Source: Nostoc sp. MS1 (GTDB lineage Bacteria; Cyanobacteriota; Cyanobacteriia; Cyanobacteriales; Nostocaceae). From it: a DNA stretch of 58,668 bases. The translations under genes were made by a program, and so were the position numbers. Below the pieces are notes generated by a model, which was given only the letters and a program-made list of their open reading frames with translations, was not told the DNA's origin and searched no databases. Shown here piece by piece: positions 9,334-18,525 of the stretch; position 1 is the stretch's first letter, and every line of letters begins with the position of its first letter. The DNA lies in assembly GCF_019976755.1 (NCBI RefSeq), contig NZ_AP023444.1, positions 1-58,668 of the forward strand, written 5' to 3'.

Positions 9334-10800
9334 ATGGATTTAAACAGGAACAGGAGCGATGACATCAACTTACTTACTCAATTTAAGGAGTATGCAGTTT
9401 TACATCCACAGTTAGCACGGGTAGATATGCTGCTCATGCGTGCGATTCGAGAACCTGCTGGATTTGCTCATGTGTTGGTTTATGGGCCAAGTGGTGTGGG
9501 CAAGACGACGATGATACGGCAAATTGCCCGACGTTTAAATGCTCCTCACACTGAGGATTTAGCATTGAATGATTCAAGCTACCGCAACGGTTATACACCT
9601 CAATTACCTCTGTTGCTCATAGAGACACGTCCACCTGACAGTGGGGTGTTTAATCGAACTGACTATTACCGGACTGCTCTGAAGCTTTTGAATGAGCCAT
9701 TCTACGAGCGTCGTAGCATTGTAGACATTGATACGTCGGAGGCATGGGAGAAAAAAGGGCGCGGGCGTACTAGCAAAACTTCCCAGTTTAATGATTCTCC
9801 AGAACTGCGCCACGCATTAGAAGAAGCGATAACCAAACGTGGTGTACGTGCGGTTATCCTCGATGAAGCACAACATTTAATGAAGATTGGGACTGGAAGT
9901 AATGCTGGCAAGCTGTTAGACCAGTTGGATTGGATTAAATCCATGACGAATGTTACGGGTGTTTTACACATCCTGATTGGTACTTACGAACTGTTAAATT
10001 TCCGCAATTTAAGTGGTCAAGCATCCCGGCGCGGTCTGGATATCCACTTTCCGCGCTATTTGTACCAAAATGAACTAGACCGTTTGGATTTTCAGGCAGC
10101 GTTATTGGCACTCCTCAAGCAAGTACCTCTTGATACTAATATTCCTGAATTAATGCAGCATTGGCTTTACTTCTATGAACATTCTATTGGCTGCCTTGGA
10201 GTACTAAAAGACTGGCTCATCAGAGCTGTGGCTGCGGCATTAGATGATGGAAATCAAGCTTTAACTTTAAAACAATTACACGAACATACCCTAACGCTAG
10301 CGCAGTGCGAACGCATGGCAATAGAAGCAACTGAAGGCGAAGAAAAACTGAGCTATATGGAGAGCCGCCGCGAACACTTATGGCATTTGCTACAAATAGG
10401 AATGGGTTCAACGGATGTACCGACTAGTGCAGTCCCTCCTGAAACTCCGTTGGTCGGTAGTGAAATCACTTCATCGAAAACAGAGTCACCACCTAAAACA
10501 AAGCGGACTCGGAAAAAGCCAAACGTAACTGCACCACAAGAATTTACGACCACAACAGCAAACGAGATCCCCGTAGAGCCAGCCCCGAAGAAAAAGCAGA
10601 CTCGCAAGAAAACTACATCTACTCAAACGCTTGAAATTACTGAAACGCCACTTAATGATTCTAGTACTGACCTTCAGGCGATAACCCAGGACACGCAACA
10701 GCAAACAGATAAGAGTCCCCAGAAAAAGTCAGGCACACGGGTTGGACAACGTAAACCCAAGCGAGACACTGTTGGGCATGAATCACAGTCAACGACATAA
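9334..10800 (+). CDS. tnsC: Tn7-like TnsC AAA+ ATPase
   Basis: A 488-aa AAA+ regulator of transposition. Walker A GPSGVGKTT near residue 51, Walker B VRAVILDEAQHL near 170, a sensor region LHILIGTYEL near 214, and an arginine-finger region RRGLDIHFPRY near 230. Residues 1-340 are the ATPase. The last 120 residues are a low-complexity, Lys/Arg- and Thr-rich tail (KRTRKK, KKKQTRKK) that is unusual in length and could bind DNA or a targeting partner. The ATG overlaps nothing: it abuts the tnsAB stop with no gap, so the two are surely cotranscribed. TnsC normally links the transposase to a TniQ/TnsD target selector, but no such gene is visible in this window. Confidence 0.9.
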   Translation: MDLNRNRSDDINLLTQFKEYAVLHPQLARVDMLLMRAIREPAGFAHVLVYGPSGVGKTTMIRQIARRLNAPHTEDLALNDSSYRNGYTPQLPLLLIETRPPDSGVFNRTDYYRTALKLLNEPFYERRSIVDIDTSEAWEKKGRGRTSKTSQFNDSPELRHALEEAITKRGVRAVILDEAQHLMKIGTGSNAGKLLDQLDWIKSMTNVTGVLHILIGTYELLNFRNLSGQASRRGLDIHFPRYLYQNELDRLDFQAALLALLKQVPLDTNIPELMQHWLYFYEHSIGCLGVLKDWLIRAVAAALDDGNQALTLKQLHEHTLTLAQCERMAIEATEGEEKLSYMESRREHLWHLLQIGMGSTDVPTSAVPPETPLVGSEITSSKTESPPKTKRTRKKPNVTAPQEFTTTTANEIPVEPAPKKKQTRKKTTSTQTLEITETPLNDSSTDLQAITQDTQQQTDKSPQKKSGTRVGQRKPKRDTVGHESQSTT

Positions 10801-10921
10801 GAATGATAATCATGCGAGTGGGGGAAGAAGCTGCCGTCGGCAGTTTCTTCCCATTCTTTTAATGAGACAGGGGTGAGCCTTGCTCACCCCTGTCTCCCCC
10901 AACTATACGATTATCATTCTT
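10799..10921. terminator. Double hairpin enclosed by a 13-bp inverted repeat
   Basis: Outer arms AAGAATGATAATC (10799-10811) and GATTATCATTCTT (10909-10921). Inside are two hairpins. The first (10822-10852) has arms GGGAAGAA-CTGCC / GGCAG-TTCTTCCC and is followed by ATTCTTTT. The second (10864-10896) has the 15-bp perfect arms GAGACAGGGGTGAGC / GCTCACCCCTGTCTC with a 3-nt loop. The first reads as an intrinsic terminator of tnsC; the whole cruciform-like block is more elaborate than a terminator needs. 10922-11118 is AT-rich leader with no other feature. Confidence 0.7.
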
Positions 10922-11118
10922 ACAACTCATATCTCAAGTATGAACTATATCTTGTCCTAAGTACTTTTGAAGTATTTCGTGACCGTTTGGCAAAATTATC
11001 GTTCAAATCACATTAAGCTTGTATGTAAAATTTATAAATTTTGTCAAAGTAAATTTTATAAATCAAAAATATCCTTCATACTTTAAAACAGTAATTCTAC
11101 GTAAAATTTGAGGAAGGG

Positions 11119-13350
11119 ATGCCAATGACATCTCTGTTAGAGCGACTAAGTGCAGAACGAAATCGCAGATTTGTGGGACGTGGGCGGGAACTGGAGCTAT
11201 TTCTTCATACGATCGCGTCAAGAGAATTGCCTTTTCACATTTTGCAAGTCTGTGGCCCAGGTGGTGTGGGCAAGACAAGCCTTATGAAGCAGTTTTTGCG
11301 CTTTTGTGAACGCTCAAAAATACCTGCAATTTACGTAGAAGCACGTAACATAGAAGCAGCACCAGAATCTTTTATCAGCACATTGCACTCATTGATGGAA
11401 TTGAAAGAATCAGATTCTCTCTTAGATGTGCTAGCTGATAGGCGAGAACGGAATGTAATTTTAATTGATACTTACGAAGCTATTGCTCAGTTAGATGAAT
11501 GGTTGCGGGAAGTATTCTTACCTTATTTGTCTTTTAATACTTTAATTGTCATTGCTGGACGCAATCCCCCCTCGTCTGGTTGGTGTAGCGATGCAGGTTG
11601 GCAAGCTGTGATGCACACTTTGCCACTAGGCAACCTATCTCCACAAGAAAGCCAAACTTACCTCACCACACGAGGTATCCCCACCAGACAACACCAAGCA
11701 ATTCTAGATTTTACCCACGGACATCCTCTAGCATTATCTTTAGTTGCTGAGGTGTTTGCTCAAGGAAAAGAAATCTCTTTTCAAGCAGAATCTGCTCCTA
11801 ATGTTGTCAAGACTTTGTTAGAAAGATTCGTAAAAGAAGTACCAACACCTGCACACCGTATGGCGCTACAAGCTTGTGCTGTGGTAAGGCTAACTACCGA
11901 AGCATCACTAAATCAAATATTAGCTGTACCTGAAAATACTTCGGCTAGCGAGATTCAATTCTTGAAGGAGATACTTGATGTCCACGATTTATTTGAGTGG
12001 TTGCGCGGACTGTCGTTTATCGAATCAGGGCAATGGGGTTTATTTCCCCACGATTTAGCACGAGAAGTTTTAATTGCTGATTTGCGTTGGCGTAATCCGG
12101 AGTTTTATACTGAATTACACCACCGAGCGCGCCAATACTATACTAAACGTTTAGGACAAACCCAAGGGGCAGAAAAGCATCGAGTGTTACTTGATTACAT
12201 TTTCCTGCATCGGGATAACTCGGATATTCGCTCCTGTTTTACTTGGGGTGAGCAAAGCAGTTTATTGACTGACTCACTACGAGAAACCGACACAACCGCA
12301 CTGCTTTTGATGGTGGCACAATACGAAGGCGAAGAATCTGCAAAAATAGCAGCTCACTGGTTGCAGCGCCAACCGCAAAATGTAGTAGTATTCCGTGACT
12401 CACACTCTGAACCTGCGGGATTTGCAATGATGGTGGCATTGCACACCGCAACTGTTGAAGATTTGACAGCAGATCCGGGCGCGAGCGCATCTTGGCAATA
12501 TCTCCAAACCCATGCACCATTGCGCCTTAACGAAGGCGCAACTATTTTCCGTTTCTGGATGGCGCGGGATACTTATCAAGTTGTCTCCCCCACCCAAAGT
12601 CTAATTTTTATTAACTTTGTGCAGTATTTTCAAAAAACACCAGGGTTAGCATATACCTTTCTACCTTGTGCCCAAGCGGATACTTGGGCCGCAATGTTAA
12701 ACTACTTCGACTTGGCGCGACTTCCTGAAGCTGATTTTACAGTTGGGGGAAAACACTATGGTGTTTATGGGCATGACTGGCGAATTGTGTCACCAACCGT
12801 ATGGCAAGAAATTTTGGCACGGAAAGAGGTTGGAATTGCTGTAGAATCTGTAGATCGAACTCCAGCCAGCGAACCTTTGTTAGTTTTCAGTCAGCCAGAA
12901 TTTGTGGAAGCAGTGCAAAATGTGTTGCGTAACTTTAATCGTCCCGATGTATTGCAGAATAATCCCTTAATGCATTCGCGAAGCGTGTACGAAGCGCATT
13001 CGCGCTTAGTGTCAAAACAAGTTGCCACAAAAGCAAGTATGAGTCAGAATTTAAAAGATACACTACTCTTTGAAAAGTCAGCCTCTGGGCATCTAGGCGA
13101 TGGCTGCGGCGAGCAAAGCCATCGCGTCAACGCTTTACAACATTTGGTAAAACAAGCAGTTGAATCTTTACAATCATCCCCGCGCGATGAAAAACTCTAC
13201 CGCGCTGTTTATCGAACTTATTTAAATCCCGCCCCTACCCAAGAACAAGCAGCTGAATTACTAGATTTGCCTTTCAGCACCTATCGCCGTCATCTCAAAG
13301 CTGGTGTAATGAGAGTTGCAGACATTTTATGGCAGAGAGAAATTAGCTGA
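11119..13350 (+). CDS. STAND (NB-ARC/NACHT-like) ATPase with C-terminal HTH
   Basis: A 743-aa signal-transduction ATPase. N-terminal P-loop with FVGRGRELELF (about 18) and GPGGVGKTS (about 48), a Walker B-like NVILIDTYE (about 115), and FTHGHPLAL (about 200), corresponding to the GxP motif of NB-ARC/AP-ATPases. The middle (250-600) is helical with an acyltransferase-like flavour (VVFRDSHSEPAGFAMMV) that I cannot name. The last 60 residues form a helix-turn-helix (TQEQAAELLDLPFSTYRRHLKAG), similar to sigma region 4. Two in-frame palindromic repeat insertions occur at 12973-13007 and 13097-13125. AAGG lies 8 bases before ATG 11125, which may be the true start. It follows tnsC by 318 bp on the same strand. 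Its role may be a regulator, defence sensor or cargo. Confidence 0.75.
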   Translation: MPMTSLLERLSAERNRRFVGRGRELELFLHTIASRELPFHILQVCGPGGVGKTSLMKQFLRFCERSKIPAIYVEARNIEAAPESFISTLHSLMELKESDSLLDVLADRRERNVILIDTYEAIAQLDEWLREVFLPYLSFNTLIVIAGRNPPSSGWCSDAGWQAVMHTLPLGNLSPQESQTYLTTRGIPTRQHQAILDFTHGHPLALSLVAEVFAQGKEISFQAESAPNVVKTLLERFVKEVPTPAHRMALQACAVVRLTTEASLNQILAVPENTSASEIQFLKEILDVHDLFEWLRGLSFIESGQWGLFPHDLAREVLIADLRWRNPEFYTELHHRARQYYTKRLGQTQGAEKHRVLLDYIFLHRDNSDIRSCFTWGEQSSLLTDSLRETDTTALLLMVAQYEGEESAKIAAHWLQRQPQNVVVFRDSHSEPAGFAMMVALHTATVEDLTADPGASASWQYLQTHAPLRLNEGATIFRFWMARDTYQVVSPTQSLIFINFVQYFQKTPGLAYTFLPCAQADTWAAMLNYFDLARLPEADFTVGGKHYGVYGHDWRIVSPTVWQEILARKEVGIAVESVDRTPASEPLLVFSQPEFVEAVQNVLRNFNRPDVLQNNPLMHSRSVYEAHSRLVSKQVATKASMSQNLKDTLLFEKSASGHLGDGCGEQSHRVNALQHLVKQAVESLQSSPRDEKLYRAVYRTYLNPAPTQEQAAELLDLPFSTYRRHLKAGVMRVADILWQREIS
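13097..13125. repeat. REP-like palindrome inside the STAND gene
   Basis: Arms GCGATGGCT / AGCCATCGC around an 11-nt loop, within the coding frame and adding codons for GDGCGEQSHR. A second repeat-like patch upstream carries GCATTCGCG twice (about 12973 and 12999). Such short GC-rich repeats spread in Nostoc-type genomes; here they extend the linker between ATPase and HTH without breaking the frame. Confidence 0.6.
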
Positions 13351-13612
13351 TCGGTTAAAACACATTTTAACTACAATGTTGAATTTTGAATTGGAGCAAA
13401 GCGATAGTCAAAGACTCAGATTGAGCCAAAAAAGTTGTTCCGCTTGGGACAAGTTAAATTCAAAGTAGCCTATTATGCACAAAGCAGTTACTAAAAAGAT
13501 GAAGATAAATCGTTTCATATTTTCCTCAAAATAAAATTTTCTCACAAACTCATCACATCCAAGCAGCAACGAATTGGTTGCTTATTCTAATTGTGGAAGT
13601 TTACATCAAGCC

Positions 13613-13636
13613 CTTAACGGGCGATCGCCCGTTAAG
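13613..13636. terminator. 24-bp perfect palindrome with HIP1 core
   Basis: Arms CTTAACGGGCGA / TCGCCCGTTAAG meet without a loop around a GCGATCGC HIP1 octamer. It lies between the convergent STAND gene and the PEP-CTERM gene, so it may terminate both or be a mobile repeat. The rest of 13351-13665 shows only a small GCAAC...GTTGC hairpin near 13566-13581. Confidence 0.55.
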
Positions 13637-13665
13637 TAATGAATCTGGATTGGTTCATTAAGAGG

Positions 13666-14325
13666 TTAGTTAACAGACTTTGGCTTTTTCAATTTGCGTT
13701 TTAGTATTAAGCTGCTAGCAAAAATGCCAGAGACTACTGTGCTGGCGATTGTAGAGGGTTCGGGGACAGCCGAAGTGCTACCGAACGTAATATTACCAGA
13801 ACCTGTAATGGTGTTGGTAAAAGTACCAAAACTATTATTACTATTGTCAAATCCAGTAGTGACTAAAAAGTATTGTTTTTTAGCAGTCAAAGACAAGCCG
13901 CTAAAACCAGCTGTTCCCTCATCTGGGAAAGGATCGTTCCCACTGAGTAAATTAACTAATGGAGTAGTTGGGTTAAAGCTATTTTGGTACAAAAACTGGA
14001 TGCCCAAAAAAGCTTGAGAACCTACGACATCATAAGAGCCAGTAGTATTAACAAAGAAAGGCTGGCTGTAATAAGGGACAGCAGTGCCATTACTAGAAAG
14101 TGATGTAGGTGGATTAGTACCACCCTCAAACCCTTGCGTTTGCGGACGGGTGAAAGTTGGTGCATTTGTTGTGTCACCAGAGTATGAAACTGTGAAAGCC
14201 TCAGAGGGTAAAGCACAACCTAGAGATAGAGTGATCGCAAAAGAGGCAATACGGATAAAACACCTTATAGAGCGAAGATATAGATGATTTTCCGCAACAA
14301 CAGATTTTCTAATTGCTTGTGACAT
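13666..14325 (-). CDS. PEP-CTERM sorting-domain protein
   Basis: A 219-aa exported protein. A long N-terminal signal region has its hydrophobic core in residues 25-40 (FIRIASFAITLSLGCALP). The mature part is Thr/Ser/Asn-rich beta structure. The C-terminus is a textbook PEP-CTERM tail: VPEPSTIASTVVSG, a hydrophobic helix, then the basic LKRKLKKPK. Such proteins are processed by exosortase and placed at the cell surface. It is downstream of the DUF4331-TPR-NicO operon with a 41-bp gap and may be cotranscribed. Ligand or enzymatic role is unknown. Confidence 0.85.
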   Translation of the reverse strand: MSQAIRKSVVAENHLYLRSIRCFIRIASFAITLSLGCALPSEAFTVSYSGDTTNAPTFTRPQTQGFEGGTNPPTSLSSNGTAVPYYSQPFFVNTTGSYDVVGSQAFLGIQFLYQNSFNPTTPLVNLLSGNDPFPDEGTAGFSGLSLTAKKQYFLVTTGFDNSNNSFGTFTNTITGSGNITFGSTSAVPEPSTIASTVVSGIFASSLILKRKLKKPKSVN

Positions 14326-14366
14326 AAAGTTTTCAGGGTTATTTTTACAAAACTCAGCACTTTAAT

Positions 14367-15857
14367 TTAGTTCCACGGTTGCACCAGCAAAGCTTGTGTA
14401 GTGATGCCTAAGCCAATTAAGGTAATGCATAAGGCGCTTGCTACTGGTAACATTTTTATCTTTGGTATCTGGAGTGGCAAATGCTCAAACCGCTCCTTGG
14501 CATAAACCAGTATTAAACCGATTCCAGTTAGTACTGCTGCTAAACCTAAGCTAAAAGCAGACACCAGCGCTAGTCCAAAGCCGATTCGTCCCAGCGCGAT
14601 CGCACTTAGCAATACCACCAAGGCAGAAGGACAAGGTAACAAGCCGCCTGAAATTCCCAGCGCCAGTATACTAGACCAGTTCATCGAAGATACATCAAGA
14701 TGCGAATGCTCGTGATGTACGTGGTTGTGATCGTGATGATGGTGATGATGTGGGTCGTGGCTATGGTGATGACGCAAGTCACGATTGTGTGAATGAAAGA
14801 CCTGAGTACCTTGCAATCGCCCGATCAACAAATTCAGACCAATTACAGTTACCAGCACGCCAGAGACTACACTTAACCAAGGATACAATTGCTCTGTCAG
14901 AATGAACTGGGATGTGCCAAGAGTGACCAGCCCTAGAGCAAATATGCCAGATGTATGGGTAATCGTCATAATCAGCCCCAGAAATAGGGCATGTTGGGGC
15001 TTGCTACGGGAACCCACCAAATAAGCACCGACCACCGTTTTGCCATGACCAGGAGACAGGGCGTGTAAACCACCCCAAAAAAAGGCGATCGCTAGAGCTA
15101 TGAAGATAGTCAGAAAATTATGATTCTCTTGAGTAATCAGGCTAGTGAAGATATCGTTGCTTCTTCCTGTCAAAGCGTTATCTAAGCGGCTGGATGATTT
15201 AACAAACGCTGAAGGTGCTTGTTCACTCGATATCAGAGACGGATTGAGTTTAAAGGAAATACGACGCTGGTCAAGAGGACTGCTGAGTAAGTCATTGGGA
15301 TAATCTCTCAAACGGTTGCTAATGCTGGAAGAGGTGAAATTACCTTGAATGGGAACGCCATTTGCAGCCACAGTCATCTCACGCCAGCCCAAGCGCTGTT
15401 GGTAGAACTTATCTTCAAACTCTACTAACTGATTTGCACCTACTAACTTTATTGACCCTTGAAAGCTACAACTCAGACGCAGTGTAGATAATCCTCCTAC
15501 ACCTGGAGGAAATTCGACTCCTGATTTAATCAAAGAGAGTGCCAAAGGCTGTTTATTAATCAGCAGTTCCAGGTGTGAGTTGATCTCATCGCATTTTTGA
15601 GAAGGATATTGAACTGTCTCTACAGGTTCAGCTTTGCGATCGCGATTAGTATCTAAGTGATTAATTTCTTGAAAAGCCGGAATCTCTGCCATATCTAGAA
15701 CATAATCAATCCCCACACCATCTGGCGCTATCTGCACTCCTGCATAGTGATTGATGGTGAAATTGCCTAAAGGATGGGCATCTGCCCTCGGCATCCAAAA
15801 TAAACATATTGCGATGATTGCAGTACTCCAAGCCAAGTAATGTAGCAGCTTTTTCAT
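14367..15857 (-). CDS. NicO-family nickel/cobalt transporter with His-rich loop
   Basis: A 496-aa inner-membrane protein. Signal peptide at residues 1-27 ending ADAHPLGNF, an extracytoplasmic domain (28-240) of the kind that precedes NicO/RcnA-like transporters, then six hydrophobic helices. The first helix pair contains the family motif ALSPGHGKTVVGAYLVGS. A cytoplasmic loop near residues 365-395 has more than twenty His residues (HHHSHDPHHHHHHDH), a metal-binding stretch. The likely role is export or import of Ni or Co ions. The start overlaps the TPR gene stop by 4 bases (ATGA), showing translational coupling. Direction of transport cannot be told from the sequence. Confidence 0.85.
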   Translation of the reverse strand: MKKLLHYLAWSTAIIAICLFWMPRADAHPLGNFTINHYAGVQIAPDGVGIDYVLDMAEIPAFQEINHLDTNRDRKAEPVETVQYPSQKCDEINSHLELLINKQPLALSLIKSGVEFPPGVGGLSTLRLSCSFQGSIKLVGANQLVEFEDKFYQQRLGWREMTVAANGVPIQGNFTSSSISNRLRDYPNDLLSSPLDQRRISFKLNPSLISSEQAPSAFVKSSSRLDNALTGRSNDIFTSLITQENHNFLTIFIALAIAFFWGGLHALSPGHGKTVVGAYLVGSRSKPQHALFLGLIMTITHTSGIFALGLVTLGTSQFILTEQLYPWLSVVSGVLVTVIGLNLLIGRLQGTQVFHSHNRDLRHHHSHDPHHHHHHDHNHVHHEHSHLDVSSMNWSSILALGISGGLLPCPSALVVLLSAIALGRIGFGLALVSAFSLGLAAVLTGIGLILVYAKERFEHLPLQIPKIKMLPVASALCITLIGLGITTQALLVQPWN

Positions 15858-17248
15858 AGAGAACTCCCTATAGCGTTAGGAGTGGGAAAAGAGACAGAGG
15901 GTACTAAGTTAGCCAAGGCTTGACGAGCTTCATCAGCATACTTGTGATGAAATTGAGGATTGAGGCTAACAGCTTGAGTTAATCGCTTTATTGCTTCCTC
16001 ACGATTACCGAAGTGAAGCGCAATCATGCCAGCATGAAATTGCAGCAAGGCATCTTCTGTGCCAAAGCGAGTTGCCCGTTGTGCTGCCTTTTGCGCTTCT
16101 TGCCATTCCCCATTAGCCGCAGCTGCCCAAGCCAATGTATCCTCTGCATATACATCGTCTCGCACTGCTACTTCACTACGGGCAATCTCTAGCGCCTCTG
16201 TTAAATGAATTCTGTGTTCGGTGTAGTAGACTGCTAAAGCGCGATCGTAGATTCCTTTAACCTTACTCAGGTAGGCGACTACCCCGATTAAATCTTCAGT
16301 TTCAGCTGCGCCTTTTGGGTCTTTTAGAGCTAGTTGGGCATCTGCTTTATACCCCAGCGTTTCTACCAACGGCATCAGTTCTATACCCTGGTTTGCGATA
16401 TTTAGAACATCCTGCCATCGATGCTGTGCCGCATAGAGGCGGGCCAGTCCTGTAAACGCAGCTATATGCTGTGGGAAAAGGTCAAAGCTCTCCCGATATC
16501 GCTGCTCAGACAGGGCAAGATCCCCGGCTGCAAAAGCAAGATCCCCAGCCCGGATATGAAACCAAGCACGGGTTTCTGCGCTCGTCGTGTAGAAAGAGTC
16601 CATCTCTTGCATAGCCTCATCTAGGAGTTTTCGCGCCGAGGTGAGATTGCCGGTTAACTCTAAATAACGCGCGACAACCGCGTTGTGGACAGAGTTCGCT
16701 GTTTCGTCAGTCAGGTTTTGCAAGAGTTGATAGGTTGCTTCATAGTCACCCAATTCCATCTGAATTGATGCTTTTAGCGAAACCATCTTGGCATTATCAA
16801 CAGATGAGTTATTCAATACATCTAAAGCTTCTCGAAACTGATGTTGAGATAGTAAAGCTGATGCTAAGAGCATAGAAGAAACTTCATTATGGCGCGGCTG
16901 TAGTACCAGGGATCTACGTGCCGCTTGTTCTGCTCGTAACACATCTTCTATATCTCCAACTTCTCGAAAGCGCCGCAAATATTGATCGGCTAACAGACGT
17001 AAGAATATTGAGGAATCGGGAGATTGGGCAACTTTCTCCTCATAGATGCTGATAATATGCGATCGTTGTAGATAATCAGGGAAGACTAGAGCGGCATCCT
17101 TTACTACTTGTGACTGTTGAACTGGAAAGGAATATGTGCCTAACTTACTATTGGCGTAGCCTAAACTTAGCGCTTGTGTATCACAGGGTCTTAGTAAAAC
17201 CAGTAGGGTAGTCAGCGCTAACAGCCATAGTGTTCGTAAATACATCAC
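15854..17248 (-). CDS. Exported tetratricopeptide-repeat protein
   Basis: 464 aa with an N-terminal signal peptide (MMYLRTLWLLALTTLLVLL, then a small-residue cleavage site) and at least eight degenerate TPR units from about residue 70 to 450, such as LASALLSQHQFREALDVL and AGDLALSEQRYRESFDLFP, with a canonical last repeat (FGNREEAIKRLTQAVSLNP). It is probably a periplasmic scaffold for the products on either side. It starts 2 bp after the DUF4331 stop and overlaps the transporter start by 4 bp, so the three genes are one operon. Confidence 0.88.
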   Translation of the reverse strand: MMYLRTLWLLALTTLLVLLRPCDTQALSLGYANSKLGTYSFPVQQSQVVKDAALVFPDYLQRSHIISIYEEKVAQSPDSSIFLRLLADQYLRRFREVGDIEDVLRAEQAARRSLVLQPRHNEVSSMLLASALLSQHQFREALDVLNNSSVDNAKMVSLKASIQMELGDYEATYQLLQNLTDETANSVHNAVVARYLELTGNLTSARKLLDEAMQEMDSFYTTSAETRAWFHIRAGDLAFAAGDLALSEQRYRESFDLFPQHIAAFTGLARLYAAQHRWQDVLNIANQGIELMPLVETLGYKADAQLALKDPKGAAETEDLIGVVAYLSKVKGIYDRALAVYYTEHRIHLTEALEIARSEVAVRDDVYAEDTLAWAAAANGEWQEAQKAAQRATRFGTEDALLQFHAGMIALHFGNREEAIKRLTQAVSLNPQFHHKYADEARQALANLVPSVSFPTPNAIGSSL

Positions 17249-17250
17249 CC

Positions 17251-18525
17251 TTACAAAGGATTACCTAAATAAGGAAAAGTAGACAGAAAGTTAGCATTAT
17301 TAGGCCCAACATTATCGCTAGTTAGTGCCGGAATTTTACCAGCAGTAATCCCTGTAACTGCATCACCAAAGACAACAGATGCTGTAACATCAATTACGTC
17401 ATCTTTTGGTCTTCTACCGCCAAAGTTGTTACCTAACTGAGTACCAAAATAAGTACCGCTGGGTTTAGAAAGGTCAGCTTGGATAACATCAGGAATTGCC
17501 ACTGAGATAACTGCATTGGCTATGCCTTGAGGTCTGCCGATCGCTTTGAAAAAGGCTTGAATGAATTGGGATTGATTGCTAGCGTCTTTAGTTGGTGTCT
17601 GAAGATTACTATTATTATGAGCTTTAAAGTCCATAAAAAGTTCATTCAGGGCTGGAACTGCTAACCGCTCAATCTGAGCAAAATTCCCGTTTCGGAGTCT
17701 AGGAGTTTTAACACTAGTTGTCATCCAAACACCAATTTTGCCACTACCAAGTAGTTTTCTGGGTAGCTCGGCAATAATTGAGTGAACATTGAATGGGGCT
17801 AGGGTGTCTTGTGCTTGTCCAGGTGGTCTAAAGGAAAGAACTTGCAAGGGAGGACTGGGATTAGGCTGAAAATTATAATTACGATCTGGGATGATTTTGA
17901 AAAACTGTTCCAAATCGAAAAAGAACGGGTCTTTGCGTGTGCCAACAAAGAACTTCATGCCGTTATATGCGGAGAATGTTTGGTTGAGTTGCCCTGTCCA
18001 ACTTACCGGAAGTAAAGCTGACTCTGTTCCTACTGTGATCGGACGACTTGGACCTCGGACTGTAACAGTTTGCTTATTGCCTGTACCATTTACATTGAAT
18101 TGGAGTACGACATCTTCAATACTGTCGCCAGTATTATCAATCTTGAACTGATAAAGAACATTTGGATCGAATGGTCTCATTTCACCAGAAACGATCAGAG
18201 GGTCGAAATCCATGACCAAGACAACATTTTTGGGGTCTGTCGGACTCTCAAACACAAACAAATCTGTGAGATCCGCAGCAGTGAGCTTAGTGGCAAGAAA
18301 AGTTGTGTCTTGGTGATCTGAAGCCAAAGCTTTAGGGGTTGCATAGATTAAGACTAGGAGCAAAATAGCGACAAATGCCACTATGGGACGAAAAAAACGA
18401 CTAGCTCCAGTCCAACATAGTGATCGCTTGATCGGAAAAAATACCATATTTTGGACTGCTTTATCTATGAATAATCTGCTTTCAGTTGGTATAAAAGAAG
18501 TGATACTCCGAGCATTTCTTCTCAT
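17251..18525 (-). CDS. DUF4331 family exported protein
   Basis: A 424-aa protein. Residues 1-70 hold a long, basic N-region and a hydrophobic signal segment (PIVAFVAILLLVLIYATP) with a cleavage site after ALA; the mature chain begins SDHQDTT. It contains the features of DUF4331: TAADLTDLFVFESP, then FKIDNTGDSIEDVVLQF, and a C-terminal DVIDVTASVVFGDAV. Members are secreted proteins of unknown function, often grouped with TPR proteins and metal transporters. It is first in the minus-strand operon; the promoter must lie in 18526-18906, which holds no gene. A later in-frame start would shorten the signal region. Confidence 0.85.
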   Translation of the reverse strand: MRRNARSITSFIPTESRLFIDKAVQNMVFFPIKRSLCWTGASRFFRPIVAFVAILLLVLIYATPKALASDHQDTTFLATKLTAADLTDLFVFESPTDPKNVVLVMDFDPLIVSGEMRPFDPNVLYQFKIDNTGDSIEDVVLQFNVNGTGNKQTVTVRGPSRPITVGTESALLPVSWTGQLNQTFSAYNGMKFFVGTRKDPFFFDLEQFFKIIPDRNYNFQPNPSPPLQVLSFRPPGQAQDTLAPFNVHSIIAELPRKLLGSGKIGVWMTTSVKTPRLRNGNFAQIERLAVPALNELFMDFKAHNNSNLQTPTKDASNQSQFIQAFFKAIGRPQGIANAVISVAIPDVIQADLSKPSGTYFGTQLGNNFGGRRPKDDVIDVTASVVFGDAVTGITAGKIPALTSDNVGPNNANFLSTFPYLGNPL

